Shown here piece after piece: positions 22,447 to 32,872 of a DNA stretch of 64,000 nucleotides. The stretch is from the NCBI GenBank assembly GCA_018894105.1, contig CM032121.1:28000230-28064229 (forward strand). The letters run 5' to 3'. Position 1 is the stretch's first letter. Each line of letters starts with the position of its first letter. The translations under genes were made by a program, and so were the position numbers. Under the pieces are notes generated by a model that searched no databases, was not told the DNA's origin, and was given only the letters and a program-made list of their open reading frames with translations. This DNA comes from Jacaranda mimosifolia (Eukaryota > Streptophyta > Magnoliopsida > Lamiales > Bignoniaceae).

Positions 22447-23342
22447 TGTGAATTTCTACAAGCAATATCATTCAATATAAGCAAGGTAATAATTATAGTA
22501 AAGGAAAATAATAAACTAGACAGAAACACAGAAATGAAGAACCAAAATTCTTCAAATTAATCTAAAATAGTATTTGACAGATTGTTTTCCAAAACACAAG
22601 GTGAAAATCTGCCCACAAACTTGCAAGATAAATATGTCAAGAGGCAGATTTATAGTACCTTAAATCTACAATTCAGGCACTTTGTTTTGACAATTTTAAA
22701 AGTTACTTTGACAAATACTTTGATGATTGAACGAAGGTAAAATGAATCAATATTCACACATGAGGAAATGAACACACTTACTACAGAATTCTATACACAC
22801 ACACACACAAATTAATCATGACTAATAGAACGTCAAACAAGACAATTTTTTTTTCTTCTCTTTTCTGAAAATACTGAAGGTTACAGTAGCCAATTATCAA
22901 AACTTATGCTATTGGAATGTAAAGTCAGAACCTTTTTTTTTCCCTCAGATGAAGCACACACACGTATATATAGATATAGATATAGATATATTCTTATATT
23001 AAAACACTTAATTCCAACAGCGGTCTTCAAAGATTATTCTTCTGTTACTAGCTTGATGAAGAAAGCATAGACAGATTCTTATGCATGCCACCGAATTAAA
23101 TTCATACAGAGAAGATGTTCAGACTTTAATATTGTTAGGATATTTTATCAATGTAATCAGGACAACTCACAACTATTCTCATACCAAATTACACTCAACA
23201 ATAAAGGCACTCTACCGTAGTGCACAATTTGAAAGCAAGATAAAGAAGACGCATACAATTCAGAATTTGTGGTGAGACATCAGGCCATATATTACTACGC
23301 TACATAATTATGTAAACAGAATGGAGTGTAAAACCTTAAGCA
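22447..23342 (-). other. 5' leader of the copia element
   Basis: About 900 bases between the 5' LTR and the gag start, AT-rich, with a small (CA)n run (22796-22808) and an (ATAG)n run (22966-22990). Directly after the LTR the minus strand reads TGCTTAAGGTTTTACACTCC, which does not match the usual tRNA-Met primer site. No other primer site is obvious, so the PBS is either unusual or lost. Confidence 0.6.
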
Positions 23343-24167
23343 TGTTCGAATTTTATGTGCACGAGTATGTTTTATTAATTCCAGTAGCATAATTTAGTAT
23401 TAAGTAATCAACATAAACATGTATAGAATAAAATTATAAAACAATTTTAAGATTGCTAAAGGATTCAAATCGGAAGCAACAAATTGAGGACTAAAAATAT
23501 ATATTGAGTTGAGACCTGCACGAGCACAGCTTTCTTAAGGTTTTATTCGCCTCCCACCGGTGCCCGAGGACTGCTGACGAACAACCTTCCAAGATATAAC
23601 GACTCCGAACAACTAAAGGCGGCACTCCTATTGGCTAAAACTCCAAACCGAACTAACTTGAACCTCTTGTGCTTAATGAAAAATGTGTATGTATGTATGT
23701 GAAAATGAATGCCTAGAGTGCTAGAATGCTTGTGTATTTTTTCTTATTAAATGACACTAGACAACACCTATATTTATAGGACTTAAGTGCCTATTCCTAT
23801 AACACAAGTGTCTATTCCTGTAAGACATGTCCCTAATTCTGTCAGACTAAATAAATGTTGTGACCTTTATTTTAAATTTCAAAAGACATGGGTTGCAACT
23901 CTTTAAGAATTTAGACATGATTGTTGGATGAATCAATTCCGGTCTCAAAATCCAAAATTTAAAATAATCCTAATAATAATTATATAGAATTATTATTATT
24001 ATTTTTGGATTATTATTATACACTATCCACCCACTCCCATATCTTAATATAATTTTAGCTCATAGCTCACTTCTTTAACTCAATTTGCTCATTCAATGAT
24101 TTATTAATTTTTGCACTAAAATATCTCCTCAACGAGATAAATTAATTTATGTGCTAAAATTCTAATA
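23343..24167 (-). repeat. 5' LTR of the copia element, with promoter
   Basis: On the minus strand it starts TATTAGAATTTTAGCAC at 24167 (the first dinucleotide is TA instead of TG, a likely point change) and ends AATTCGAACA at 23343. TATAAATA at 23771-23778 (minus strand) is the probable core promoter of the element. It pairs with 17069-17894 over its full length. Confidence 0.93.
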
Positions 24168-24264
24168 GATTTATTCCAATAAAATTTAAAGATAGTTTTA
24201 GCTGGTTTCACATATAACAAAATTAAAACATATGTTATTTATATTGCCACTTATGTAGACTGGT

Positions 24265-25082
24265 TAGGGTGTAAACGGATATTAAACGAATCGGATACAC
24301 TATTTTTATATTCATATCCATTTAACTTTTCGAATATTCGGATACGAATACGGATTTGACGGATATTTAAAAATGATATCCGAATTCGTATTTGCTGGAT
24401 ATCGGTTGAATTCGGATATATCCGTATTCGATTATAATTATTCAGATTTATTCATATTTTATTAAATTTATTTGTATTTGAATTGTTTTTTATATTCATA
24501 TTCAATGATAATTATTTAGATATCTATTCACAAATATCCAAATGCGTAAATTTATAAACCTATAACAAATACATTTTTAACTAATAGAATAAACTATATA
24601 ATTTCATAAAAAAGAAAGCAATCAAACAAATAGCATAATTTTTAATTAATAATTAACTTTATAATTGATTATTAGTACTTAATAATAATAATGACATTGA
24701 AGTATATTAATTATGAAGTCAACCGACAATAATTATGTTGAAACTTTATTCTTCAAATTTTCTCTCTATATTATAATAATTTTTTAAATTTATTCTTTTT
24801 TCTTTCCAATTCTTCAGTTATAATTTATATATATATACACACATATATGGATTATGAGATTTTTATTAAAAACTATAAATAATATATTATTTAATAAATA
24901 TATATTCGGAGCGGATATTAAACGGATCAAATATGCATTTATCATATTCTATCTATTTATAATCGAATATCTACTAATCGAATATGAATAATATCCGCTT
25001 TAAATGAATACGTATAAATTTTATATAAACGGATACGAATGCGAACAGTAAATAAATTTTTGAATATTTATTTACAATCCAA
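24265..25082 (+). mobile_element. hAT-like non-autonomous element, 818 bp, copy 1
   Basis: Starts TAGGGTGTAAACGGATATTA and ends TTTATTTACAATCCAA, whose reverse complement is a slightly altered version of the start. The flanking octamers AGACTGGT (24257-24264) and AGACCGGT (25083-25090) match at seven of eight bases, and an 8-bp duplication is the hAT mark. Both ends are packed with CGGATAC, GGATAT and CGAATA words, the kind of subterminal repeat that hAT transposases bind. The centre is AT-rich and non-coding. A second copy in reverse orientation is at 27625-28464. Confidence 0.82.
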
Positions 25083-25090
25083 AGACCGGT

Positions 25091-26465
25091 AATTAATGCT
25101 TTCAATGTCAATTCCATTTTTAAAAGTGAGTAAAAATAAATATTAATAATTATGGTGCTGTATGTACTGTCTGTCAGTGGCATACAACTCACGTGATAGC
25201 GAAGAGTCGAGGAGGTTTCTTCACACTAATTCATTGAAGGGAAGAGTAATAATTAATCTAACCTATACTAATAAAATTAAATTCTAACCATATTATAATG
25301 TCGATTTTATGATAAATCTGCAAACCGTGAGACACCAATCTTTTTAGTAATTAAGATGGTGGGTCTATTTTCCTGATGCCTGAGTTTTAGTCCCACAGTA
25401 CAAATCAATTGCAACTTGAATTAACCACTTTGGAACAAACCGCCCTAGTACTCGAGGCGCATTCTGAAGAGGAAAGTTGTACAGATTAAGCATATTAAAT
25501 TTGATTTGACCTTTTTATGCAGTGTTCGAAAAATCAAACTCTTTATTAAATCAAAAAATTTATCAATTTACGATTCACTGGTTTAATCATTGGCAGATCA
25601 TAATTGAATCATAATTGAATCGTAACATCATAATTATGTAATATATTGTATATTTTATATATTACTTAAAAGTTAATAAAATACCAAACATAAAACATAA
25701 AACGTCTAAATTATATTATTCAAGTTCATAAGTTAGAATTTCTTAGAAGAGATAGCCAAGAGCACAAAAGTTGAGTATAGGGGTTAAAGGTTTCTACCTT
25801 CTAGTAGGATTTAAAAATTAGAATGTTAGATATGATTTGGGGCTTTTATTTTGTAGATCTATTTGAGTGTTTTACGGTTTTATCGTTTTAAGGTGTATCT
25901 TATATTTGAAAGTTCACATTAGGCTAAAAAAGTAAAAAAAAAAAATGTTAATTATGCCAAAAATTAAAGGGAAGAAAAGAAAATAAATGAACCGGTCCGA
26001 TTTTCATAAACCGTGAACGGTTCAAATAATCCGACCGCCGATTCAGACAATTCTCACGAAATAGGATAGTTTTGTTTATTTACCGATTTTTACTCAAAAT
26101 CGGATCAATTCATAGGGCAGACGATGGTTTGATCGGTCCAACACCCAACCGGGTCCCATTTTTTAAACAGTACTTCTATCAATATAGAGAACCATAATGT
26201 ACTAAATTTAAATGGGTGGGCAGAATTATACTTTAATTACCTTCCCGGCTTTTCAAAAAGTTAGAGGTGCCTGGCCGGATTTTTAATTTTCAATATTTTA
26301 AAGGTTGAAAATAAATTTACTTGATTTCTGCATAAAAGTAAAAATATATTTGAATTATTCAAATGAAAATGTTGATTGTATAGGTATATCAATTATAATA
26401 TATTTGGTTTATGATTTCTTTGTGCGTATTGAAAATATGTGCTTTTAAAAATATATCTCTATGTT
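25091..26465. other. Intergenic spacer
   Basis: AT-rich and without a credible frame. There is a less AT-rich piece around 25330-25460 and another around 25980-26160. I see no repeat ends or RNA gene in it. Confidence 0.5.
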
Positions 26466-26468
26466 TAA

Positions 26469-26831
26469 GAGCCTGTTTGACTTTGTTTTCTGGAGGCACT
26501 TTCATTTTTTGGTGAAAAGAAATAGTGAAAAGTTAGTTATAAATATGAATTTGAAAATAAAATGTTGTTTGGATGTTTTGTTTAAAATGAAATAATTATG
26601 TAAGGTTGAAAATGAGTTATATTTGGATATTGTTGTGTTTTTGTATTAAATGTCGTGCAAATGAGAGTAAGAGAAAATAAAATGTGAAAATAGAGAGAGA
26701 GTTAAGGAGTGTGTTTGGAAAAATGTGTTGAAAATGAAAATGCTTGTAAAAATGGGGAAAAGTTAATAATTTTCTATTTTTATTTTCAGGAAAAAATGAA
26801 ATGGATTTTGAAAACTAAACCAAACGAGCAC
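26469..26831. mobile_element. Tourist-like MITE, 363 bp, TAA target duplication
   Basis: Left end GAGCCTGTTTGACTTTG and the reverse complement of the right end (GTGCTCGTTTGGTTTAG) form the inverted ends. TAA flanks it on the left (26466-26468) and on the right (26832-26834). The right TAA is at the same time the left TAA of the next element. It is non-coding. Confidence 0.7.
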
Positions 26832-26834
26832 TAA

Positions 26835-27273
26835 GGGTTTGTTTGGTTATGTTTTGAGTGCTTTAGGAAAAGTATCTTGGAAGAATGTATTTTGTAATAG
26901 TATTGGGAAATGTGATATTTGTTTGTTATTGTTTTGGGGTTATTGAAAAATATTTTCAAAGAAAATTATTTGTTTGGAAATATTTTGGGAAAATAAATTT
27001 TCTATAAATGTCATATCAGTCCAATTTTTGTTGGTTTAATGAAGTGAAAATGCATTTTTTATGTGTGTATATATATATGTAATGATTAATTGGCTTTATT
27101 ATATATGTAATGATTGATTTGTTATATATATGTATAGTTGTAATATATTCTGATAGGGTATTTTGGGGGAAGAAAATATTATTTTGGTAGTGGCATTGGG
27201 TAATGGACACAGATGTTTGGAAGTATTTTTTAGAGTTGGAGTTTATTATGGAGAAGCATAAACAAATATGTCT
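26835..27273. mobile_element. Tourist-like MITE, 439 bp, TAA target duplication
   Basis: Left end GGGTTTGTTTGGTTATG pairs with the reverse complement of the right end (AGACATATTTGTTTATG). Flanked by TAA on both sides (26832-26834 and 27274-27276). Its interior line TATAAATGTCATATCAGTCC places it in the same family as 1850-2322 and 6636-7123. A minus-strand frame at 27016-27294 crosses the element edge and is not a gene. Confidence 0.7.
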
Positions 27274-27276
27274 TAA

Positions 27277-27616
27277 ATAAATACCAAAATTCAATATTAT
27301 TTACTTTTAAATATTGTCTTTTCATTAATTACTTCATTATTCAATAAGGCATGTTTTAAATAAAAATTTAGCTCTTATCAAGGAGCTTAAATTAAATATT
27401 TCTTTTAATTTTCAAACAAAATTGAAATTATTAAATTAAATAAGAAGGATTTTTGAAAACTCAGAAAATGCGGTTGGAATTTATTCCAAAAGTGAGGAAT
27501 GGGTTTTAGAATATTCGTTTGTGGGGTTTGTTTTGAAACTTTAGCTACCTCACAAGTTGCGCTTTGGCATCATTACCTTTTATAGCTTATGATGTACTGA
27601 AGCAGCACAGCATAAT
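27277..27616. other. Short intergenic spacer
   Basis: Unremarkable AT-rich DNA between the MITE pair and the second hAT-like copy, with no gene seen. Confidence 0.5.
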
Positions 27617-27624
27617 AGCTCAAC

Positions 27625-27856
27625 TAGGAATGTAAATGAATATTCAAAAATTCGTTTACCATTTGCATTCGAATTCATTTATATAAAATTTATTCGCATT
27701 CGTTTAAAACGGATATTATCCGTATTCGATTAGTAGATATCGATTATAAACGGATACGAATATGATAAAGTGTATCCGATCCTTTTAATATTCTCTCCAA
27801 ATATATATTTATTAAATAATATATTATTTATATTTTTAATAAAAATTTCATAATCC

Positions 27857-27888
<32 letters not shown>

Positions 27889-28464
27889 ATAAATTATAGT
27901 TGAAGAATTGAAAAGAAAAAGAATATATTTAAAAAATTATTGTAATATACAGAAAAAATTGAAAAATAAAGTTAATCACCATAATTATTGTTGGTTGACT
28001 TTATAATTAATACAATTAAATGCCGTTATTATTATTAATTAGTACTAATAAGTAATTATAAAGTCAATTATTAATTAGAAATTATACTATTTGTTTGATT
28101 GCTTTTTTTTTTTTTTTAATGAAATTGTATAGTTCCTTCAATTAATTAAAATATGTATTTGTTATAGGTTTATAAATTCATGTATTTGGATATTCATAAA
28201 TAGATATCTAAATAATTATCATTGAATATGAATATCAAAAAAATAATTCGAATACAGATTAGTTTAATCAAATATGAATGCATTTGAATAATTATAATCG
28301 AATACAAATGTATCCGAATTCGACCGATATCTGAAGGGTACGAATTCGGATATCATTTTTAAATACTCGTCAAATTTGTATCTGTATCCGAATATTCAAA
28401 AACTTAAACGGATACAAATATAAAATAGTGTATCCGATCCGTTTAATATTCGTTTACACCCCTA
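27625..28464 (-). mobile_element. hAT-like non-autonomous element, about 840 bp, copy 2 (inverted)
   Basis: This is the reverse complement of the element at 24265-25082, with matching subterminal words and the same AT-rich centre, including a (TA)n(TG)n run at 27860-27889. It starts TAGGAATGTAAATGAATATT and ends CGTTTACACCCCTA. The flanking octamers AGCTCAAC and TCCGCAAC agree at five positions, so the target duplication has decayed. Copies 1 and 2 lie about 2.5 kb apart as inverted repeats. Confidence 0.8.
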
Positions 28465-28677
28465 TCCGCAACAATTTGGCCATTACTGGATATATATATC
28501 TATATATATATATATTTGGTTAAAGACATTCAACATGTCCACATTACGCGCGAATAATTTCTCTTCAATTGTTTAAACTGGCTGCCCCTACAATAATTGA
28601 AATGATTCATCAGTTTAATTATACTCTTTCTCTTCATGAAATATGAATATATTGAGTTGCAGGCCTACGTACGTTCC

Positions 28678-28813
28678 CAACAAATATATATATATATATA
28701 TAGCAACACTGAAACTCCAATATTATATGAGTACGTATAAGATTTTGAGTGTTGCTATAATATTGGAGTTTCAGTGTTGCTATTATATATATATATATAT
28801 ATATATTTGTTGG
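28678..28813. repeat. Long near-perfect hairpin, about 50-bp arms
   Basis: The left arm (28678-28726) runs CCAACAAATATATA... into AGCAACACTGAAACTCCAAT. The right arm (about 28757-28813) is its reverse complement, from ATTGGAGTTTCAGTGTTGCT to TATATTTGTTGG. The spacer of about 30 bases also contains a second AGTGTTGCTATAA. The last six bases of the right arm are the first six of the adjacent solo LTR. Confidence 0.85.
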
Positions 28814-29608
28814 AATTTTAGCACCTAAATAATTTATTTTATTGAAGAGATATTTTAGTGTAAAAATTAATAAATTATTGAATGAGCAAATTGAGTTAAA
28901 TAAGTGAGCTATAAGCTAAAATTATATTAAGACATGGGAGTGGGTGGATATTGTATAATAATGATCCAAAAATAATAATAATAATTTGATATAATTATTG
29001 TTAGGGTTATTTTAAATTTCAAATTTTGAGACCGAAATTAATTCATCCAACACTTATGTCTAATTTTTAAAAGAGTTGCAACTCATGTCTTTTGAAATTT
29101 AAAATAAAGGTCACAACCTTTATTTAGTCTGACAAAGTTAAGGACATGTCCTATAAAAATAGGCACATAAGTCCTATAAATAGAGATGCTGTCTAGTGTC
29201 ATTTAATTAGAAAACAAACACAAGCATTTTAGCACTCTAGGCATTCATTCTCACATACATACATACACATTTTTCATTACGTACAAGAGGTTCAAGTCCA
29301 TTCGGTTTAAAGGTTCAGATAATAGGAGTGCTGTCATTGGCTGTTCGGAGTCATTGTATCTTGGGAGGTTGTCCGTTAGCAATCCTTTGGCATCAGTAGG
29401 AGACGGATAAAACTTTAAGGAAGCTATGCTTGTACAGGCCTCGACTCAATATTTATTTGGTCCTCAATTTATTGCTTCCAGTTTGAATCCTTTACCAATT
29501 TTAATATTATTTTATAATTTTATTCTATACATATTTATATTGATTATTTAATATTAATTATGCTACTATGTTGTATGATAAATTCTGATGTACAAAATTA
29601 TTCCAACA
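28808..29608 (+). repeat. Solo LTR of the 17-24 kb copia family
   Basis: Starts TGTTGGAATTTTAGCACC and ends AATTATTCCAACA. Throughout it matches the reverse complement of the LTRs at 17069-17894 and 23343-24167, including GAATGAGCAAATTGAGTTAA and GACATGGGAGTGGGTGGAT. The pentamer ATATT flanks both sides exactly (28803-28807 and 29609-29613), which proves a full insertion followed by LTR-LTR recombination. A TATAAATA box is at 29175-29182. Confidence 0.93.
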
Positions 29609-29613
29609 ATATT

Positions 29614-29958
29614 TACTTTTAATCTGAACATTATTATCTCCTATTTGTTGTGAAAAAAAGACTAATGGAGCCTTCAAAAAATAAAGCTGTCAACAATGAA
29701 CCTCTAAAACATTGAACTTATCGATCTTTTGCAATACGTGTGTTCAAATAAAATAAAATAAAATAAAATAAAATATTGAACCTCCAAAACGTGCGAGAAT
29801 AACATATTCAGTTAACCTAGTAGATGAGTACGTACTTGTCGATGAGTATTGCTATATCTTATTTGTTGTAATTATTGATTTTGAATATTATTATTGTATT
29901 GATGTAATTATCGTTTCTCTACCAAAAATAAAATAAAATCAACGCTCTCTAAAAATTT
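29614..29958. other. Spacer with (AAAAT)n microsatellite
   Basis: No gene. A pentamer run of about six AAAAT units lies at 29746-29775. Confidence 0.6.
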
Positions 29959-30394
29959 GGATTTATTTGATTGTATTTTGGATGCTTTAGAATGTTTTGG
30001 GAGAACATGATTAATTGGGTAGTGGATAAAGGATATGATGTTTGTTTACTTATGTTCTGGAGATTGATGAAAACTGTTTTATGAGTAAATAATTTTTTAA
30101 AAAATATTTTAGGAGGAGACAATTTTAATTATAGATACAATATCAGTCAAATTTTTTTAAAAAAATGGGATGAAAATGAAATTTTTTGTAGTAATTATTT
30201 ATATATATGTATAGTTGTAATGATTGATTTATATATACATATGTATATGTGTGGGTATGAGCCTAGTTTATTTTAGGGGGTATTTTGGGTATAATAATAT
30301 TATACAATCTATAATTCATTATTGAAGAATGTGGGTGCTTGTTTAGATGTGTTTTTAATTAAAAAGTATTTAGGAAAAATAGAGACTAACAAGC
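29959..30394. mobile_element. MITE-like element, about 436 bp, degraded ends
   Basis: Left end GGATTTATTTGATTGTATTT; right end, reverse-complemented, GGGCTTGTTAGTCTC. The interior line TATAGATACAATATCAGTCA and the layout match the family at 1850, 6636 and 26835. TTA follows on the right, but no matching left target site is kept. A minus-strand frame crossing the right edge (30309-30497) is not a gene. Confidence 0.5.
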
Positions 30395-30715
30395 CCTTAA
30401 ATTCTTGACTAAAAATTATTAAGTTCACTCGATAACTGTTCATTAACGCATCTCTGTTAAGGCGCCTTTCTATCAAGCTAAGACAAATAAATTTCAAAGT
30501 AGATTTATAAATTCAATAAATAAGTTATTGATTTTTAATTGGTATTTCTCTGGCAATTTTAACTTGCATGATGAAGACTAGATTCATCTCTTTTTTCATA
30601 ATACCATCAACTTTACCTTCATTTCCTATAACAATCTTGTTTATTGTTTTATTATGAAATCATTTAAAAAGTTATTCGTTTTCTAATTAGAATACTGAAA
30701 TTGGAAATCAACTCT
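30395..30715. other. Spacer between two MITE-like elements
   Basis: AT-rich, with no gene or repeat structure that I can see. Confidence 0.5.
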
Positions 30716-31076
30716 GGGTTTGTTTAATTGTATTTTGAATGTTTTGAAAAAAAAATATTTAAAAAAAATGTGTTTTAGGTAGTGAATCGAGAGAATGTGT
30801 TAGTTATTTTTTTTATGTTTAAGGGATTGTTGGAGAATATTTTGAGAAAAAAATAATTTATTTGGAAATTTTTTGAGATGAGATAATTTTTATTTTAAAT
30901 GTCACACCAAATAAATTTTTGTTAGATAAATAGGGCAAAATTAAATTTTATAGAGATTGTCTATAATAATAATAATAATAATTTACGTATACATGTATAT
31001 AATGATTAATAGGTGACGAATTGTGAATATATTTTTCAATTAAAAAATATTCTGAAAAAACACATACAAAGAAGGT
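30716..31076. mobile_element. MITE-like element, about 361 bp, degraded ends
   Basis: Left end GGGTTTGTTTAATTGTATTT is very like that of the element at 29959. The right end, reverse-complemented, is CCTTCTTTGTATGTGTTTT. The middle line TTTTAAATGTCACACC matches the family. TTA follows on the right. No target duplication is confirmed. Confidence 0.5.
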
Positions 31077-32450
31077 TAACATAATTATCCTTCAATTTTC
31101 CCATAAAAACTTGTTTTAGGCTTGTCAAAGTACCTCATGCTTCAGAAGTAATACAATGCCAGCTGAAAGATTCCCTGGCATGGCTTTATCCATTTGCCTT
31201 CTTTGGGCTCCAATTATTGGATGAAAGCAATTATAGCACGTGAAAAATACGCCATATCTGGCAAGAGGTTTATTTCTGCCAGAAAAAAAAAAAAAAAAAA
31301 AAGAGAAAGAGTAATAATTAAAAAAAGAAAAGAAAAGGTTAAATAAATAAAAAAAAGCAGAAAAATATTAATATTATTAAAAAGCAGTCTTACAAGGCGG
31401 CGGGTGACAGTTGAGGAGGAGCATGGGAAAGACAGGTGGTGGATGGGTTGTGTGTCCACGTTTCAAGAGGATTGACACACGAACCTCCGACAAATCAGTC
31501 ATGTCCCGTCGAACCCCATTCTTCCGCCATGCAAACCCCAGTTCGTTAAAGCCGGACCCACTCGCTGTTTTGTCGTTTTCCACGCGACAAGGCACGACAT
31601 GGAATTGTATAGTAAAAGCTCTTTAAGTAGTTAAAATCCTCTATTTTATTTTTTATTTTAATTTGTTATATTTATATTAAGTATATTTAATTATTAAACT
31701 ATTATTTTTATAAAAAAAATAATAAATACACATGTTATATATTTATAAAATAAAATAAAAATAAAAATAAAATAAAAAATTTAAACTGCTTATTAAGGGT
31801 GTGCTTGGGAAGAAGAATATCGGAGAAAGCACAAAAAAGACTTGATAATATTAGAATTTAGAATGGCTCTGTTTTGTTACTTATTATTGTGATTATTATC
31901 TTTGTTGTTCTTTATTTAAATTGTTGTTATTTCTATTTTGTTGGATACTATGGATGAGTTTGGCAGAGTAATAAAAAAAAGAATTTCTTGAAAATAAATT
32001 AATTTGTAAGTTAAATCTAATCTTTGAGAATCGTATTTATAAACATAAAAATAACATGATTTGAACAGCATCTAATATACGAATCATTAATTAGAAATTC
32101 ATTGGTTTGAATAAGAGAGTAAGTGTATGTTGATATATAGTCAAAATGTGCCATATGCTTAATATTATGAACATTTAAAAGATTTGAGTAGAATTGGTAC
32201 CACCAACTACAAGTTTTTTACCACCAGCTACAAATTTTGACATTATAGCATAAATTCAATTCTATAATGTGTACTTTGTATTTTAGTTAGTTCTTGGTTT
32301 TGACTCTTTAAAGAGACTATTGTTCAGCTTAGTTGTGATGCCTATTGCCCTACTACACCAGTACTCATAGTAATTCGCAAGGCTTGAACTATATCACAAA
32401 CATTTTCAAAAGTTTAAATAACATTTAGGTTGCCTTAGTTTTCACTTTAA
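31077..32450. other. Spacer with a GC-richer block
   Basis: Mostly AT-rich with A-runs (31281-31302) and AAAAT-like repeats (31741-31785). The block 31390-31620 is clearly richer in GC and has overlapping short frames on both strands (31411-31626 plus, 31377-31595 minus), neither with a recognisable domain. It could be the edge of a host gene or of an unrecognised element, but nothing identifies it. Confidence 0.4.
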
Positions 32451-32810
32451 AGGCCTATTTTTTTTTTTTTACATTATTTAAAAAATAAAAAAAATAAAAA
32501 CCATCAATTTCTATCCATTTTTAATAAAATATTATCTTCATTTTTAATTTTTTTTTCTAAATTTACATATATTATCACATCAATTAAACTCAAATACGAT
32601 TCAATAAAATATCCTCTATCCCTTCAAAATAATTAAAATACACATGTATTTTGAAAAAGCTCCTCCTTTTAGGGATGAAAAATTATAACCTATCTAAGTT
32701 TTCATTCATATACTTACTATAATAATTATTTTTAGATAAGTATTCAAATATAAACCACATAAAATTTTATTTCTATTCTTATTTTAATTATTATTTTCAA
32801 ATAAAACATC
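32451..32810 (-). mobile_element. MITE-like element, second copy of the 5296 family, inverted
   Basis: Reading the minus strand, GATGTTTTATTTGAAAATAA at one end and TTGATGTGATAATATATG-like words inside parallel the element at 5296-5711. TAA precedes the left end. The other end is a T-run following AGGCCTA. The ends are less clear than in the first copy. Confidence 0.45.
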
Positions 32811-32872
32811 CATATATGTATATATATATATATTCAATCTCAATCTATGACAATTTTTTTACTTTTTGAAAA

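Larger units (their letters stand above)
17069..24167 (-). mobile_element. Full-length Ty1/copia retrotransposon, 7.1 kb, minus strand
   Basis: Two LTRs of about 825 bases (5' LTR 23343-24167, 3' LTR 17069-17894) enclose gag, protease, integrase, reverse transcriptase and RNase H in that order on the minus strand. Integrase before reverse transcriptase is the copia order. The flanking pentamer GATTT occurs exactly on both sides (17064-17068 and 24168-24172), so the unit inserted as a whole and has not been rearranged at its edges. The LTRs differ by roughly one base in fifteen to twenty in the part I compared, which points to an old insertion. The coding region carries several stops and frameshifts. 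Confidence 0.95.

Noticed and set aside
22207..22480. Plus-strand frames within the copia gag
   Set aside because: Shadows of the minus-strand gag start region.
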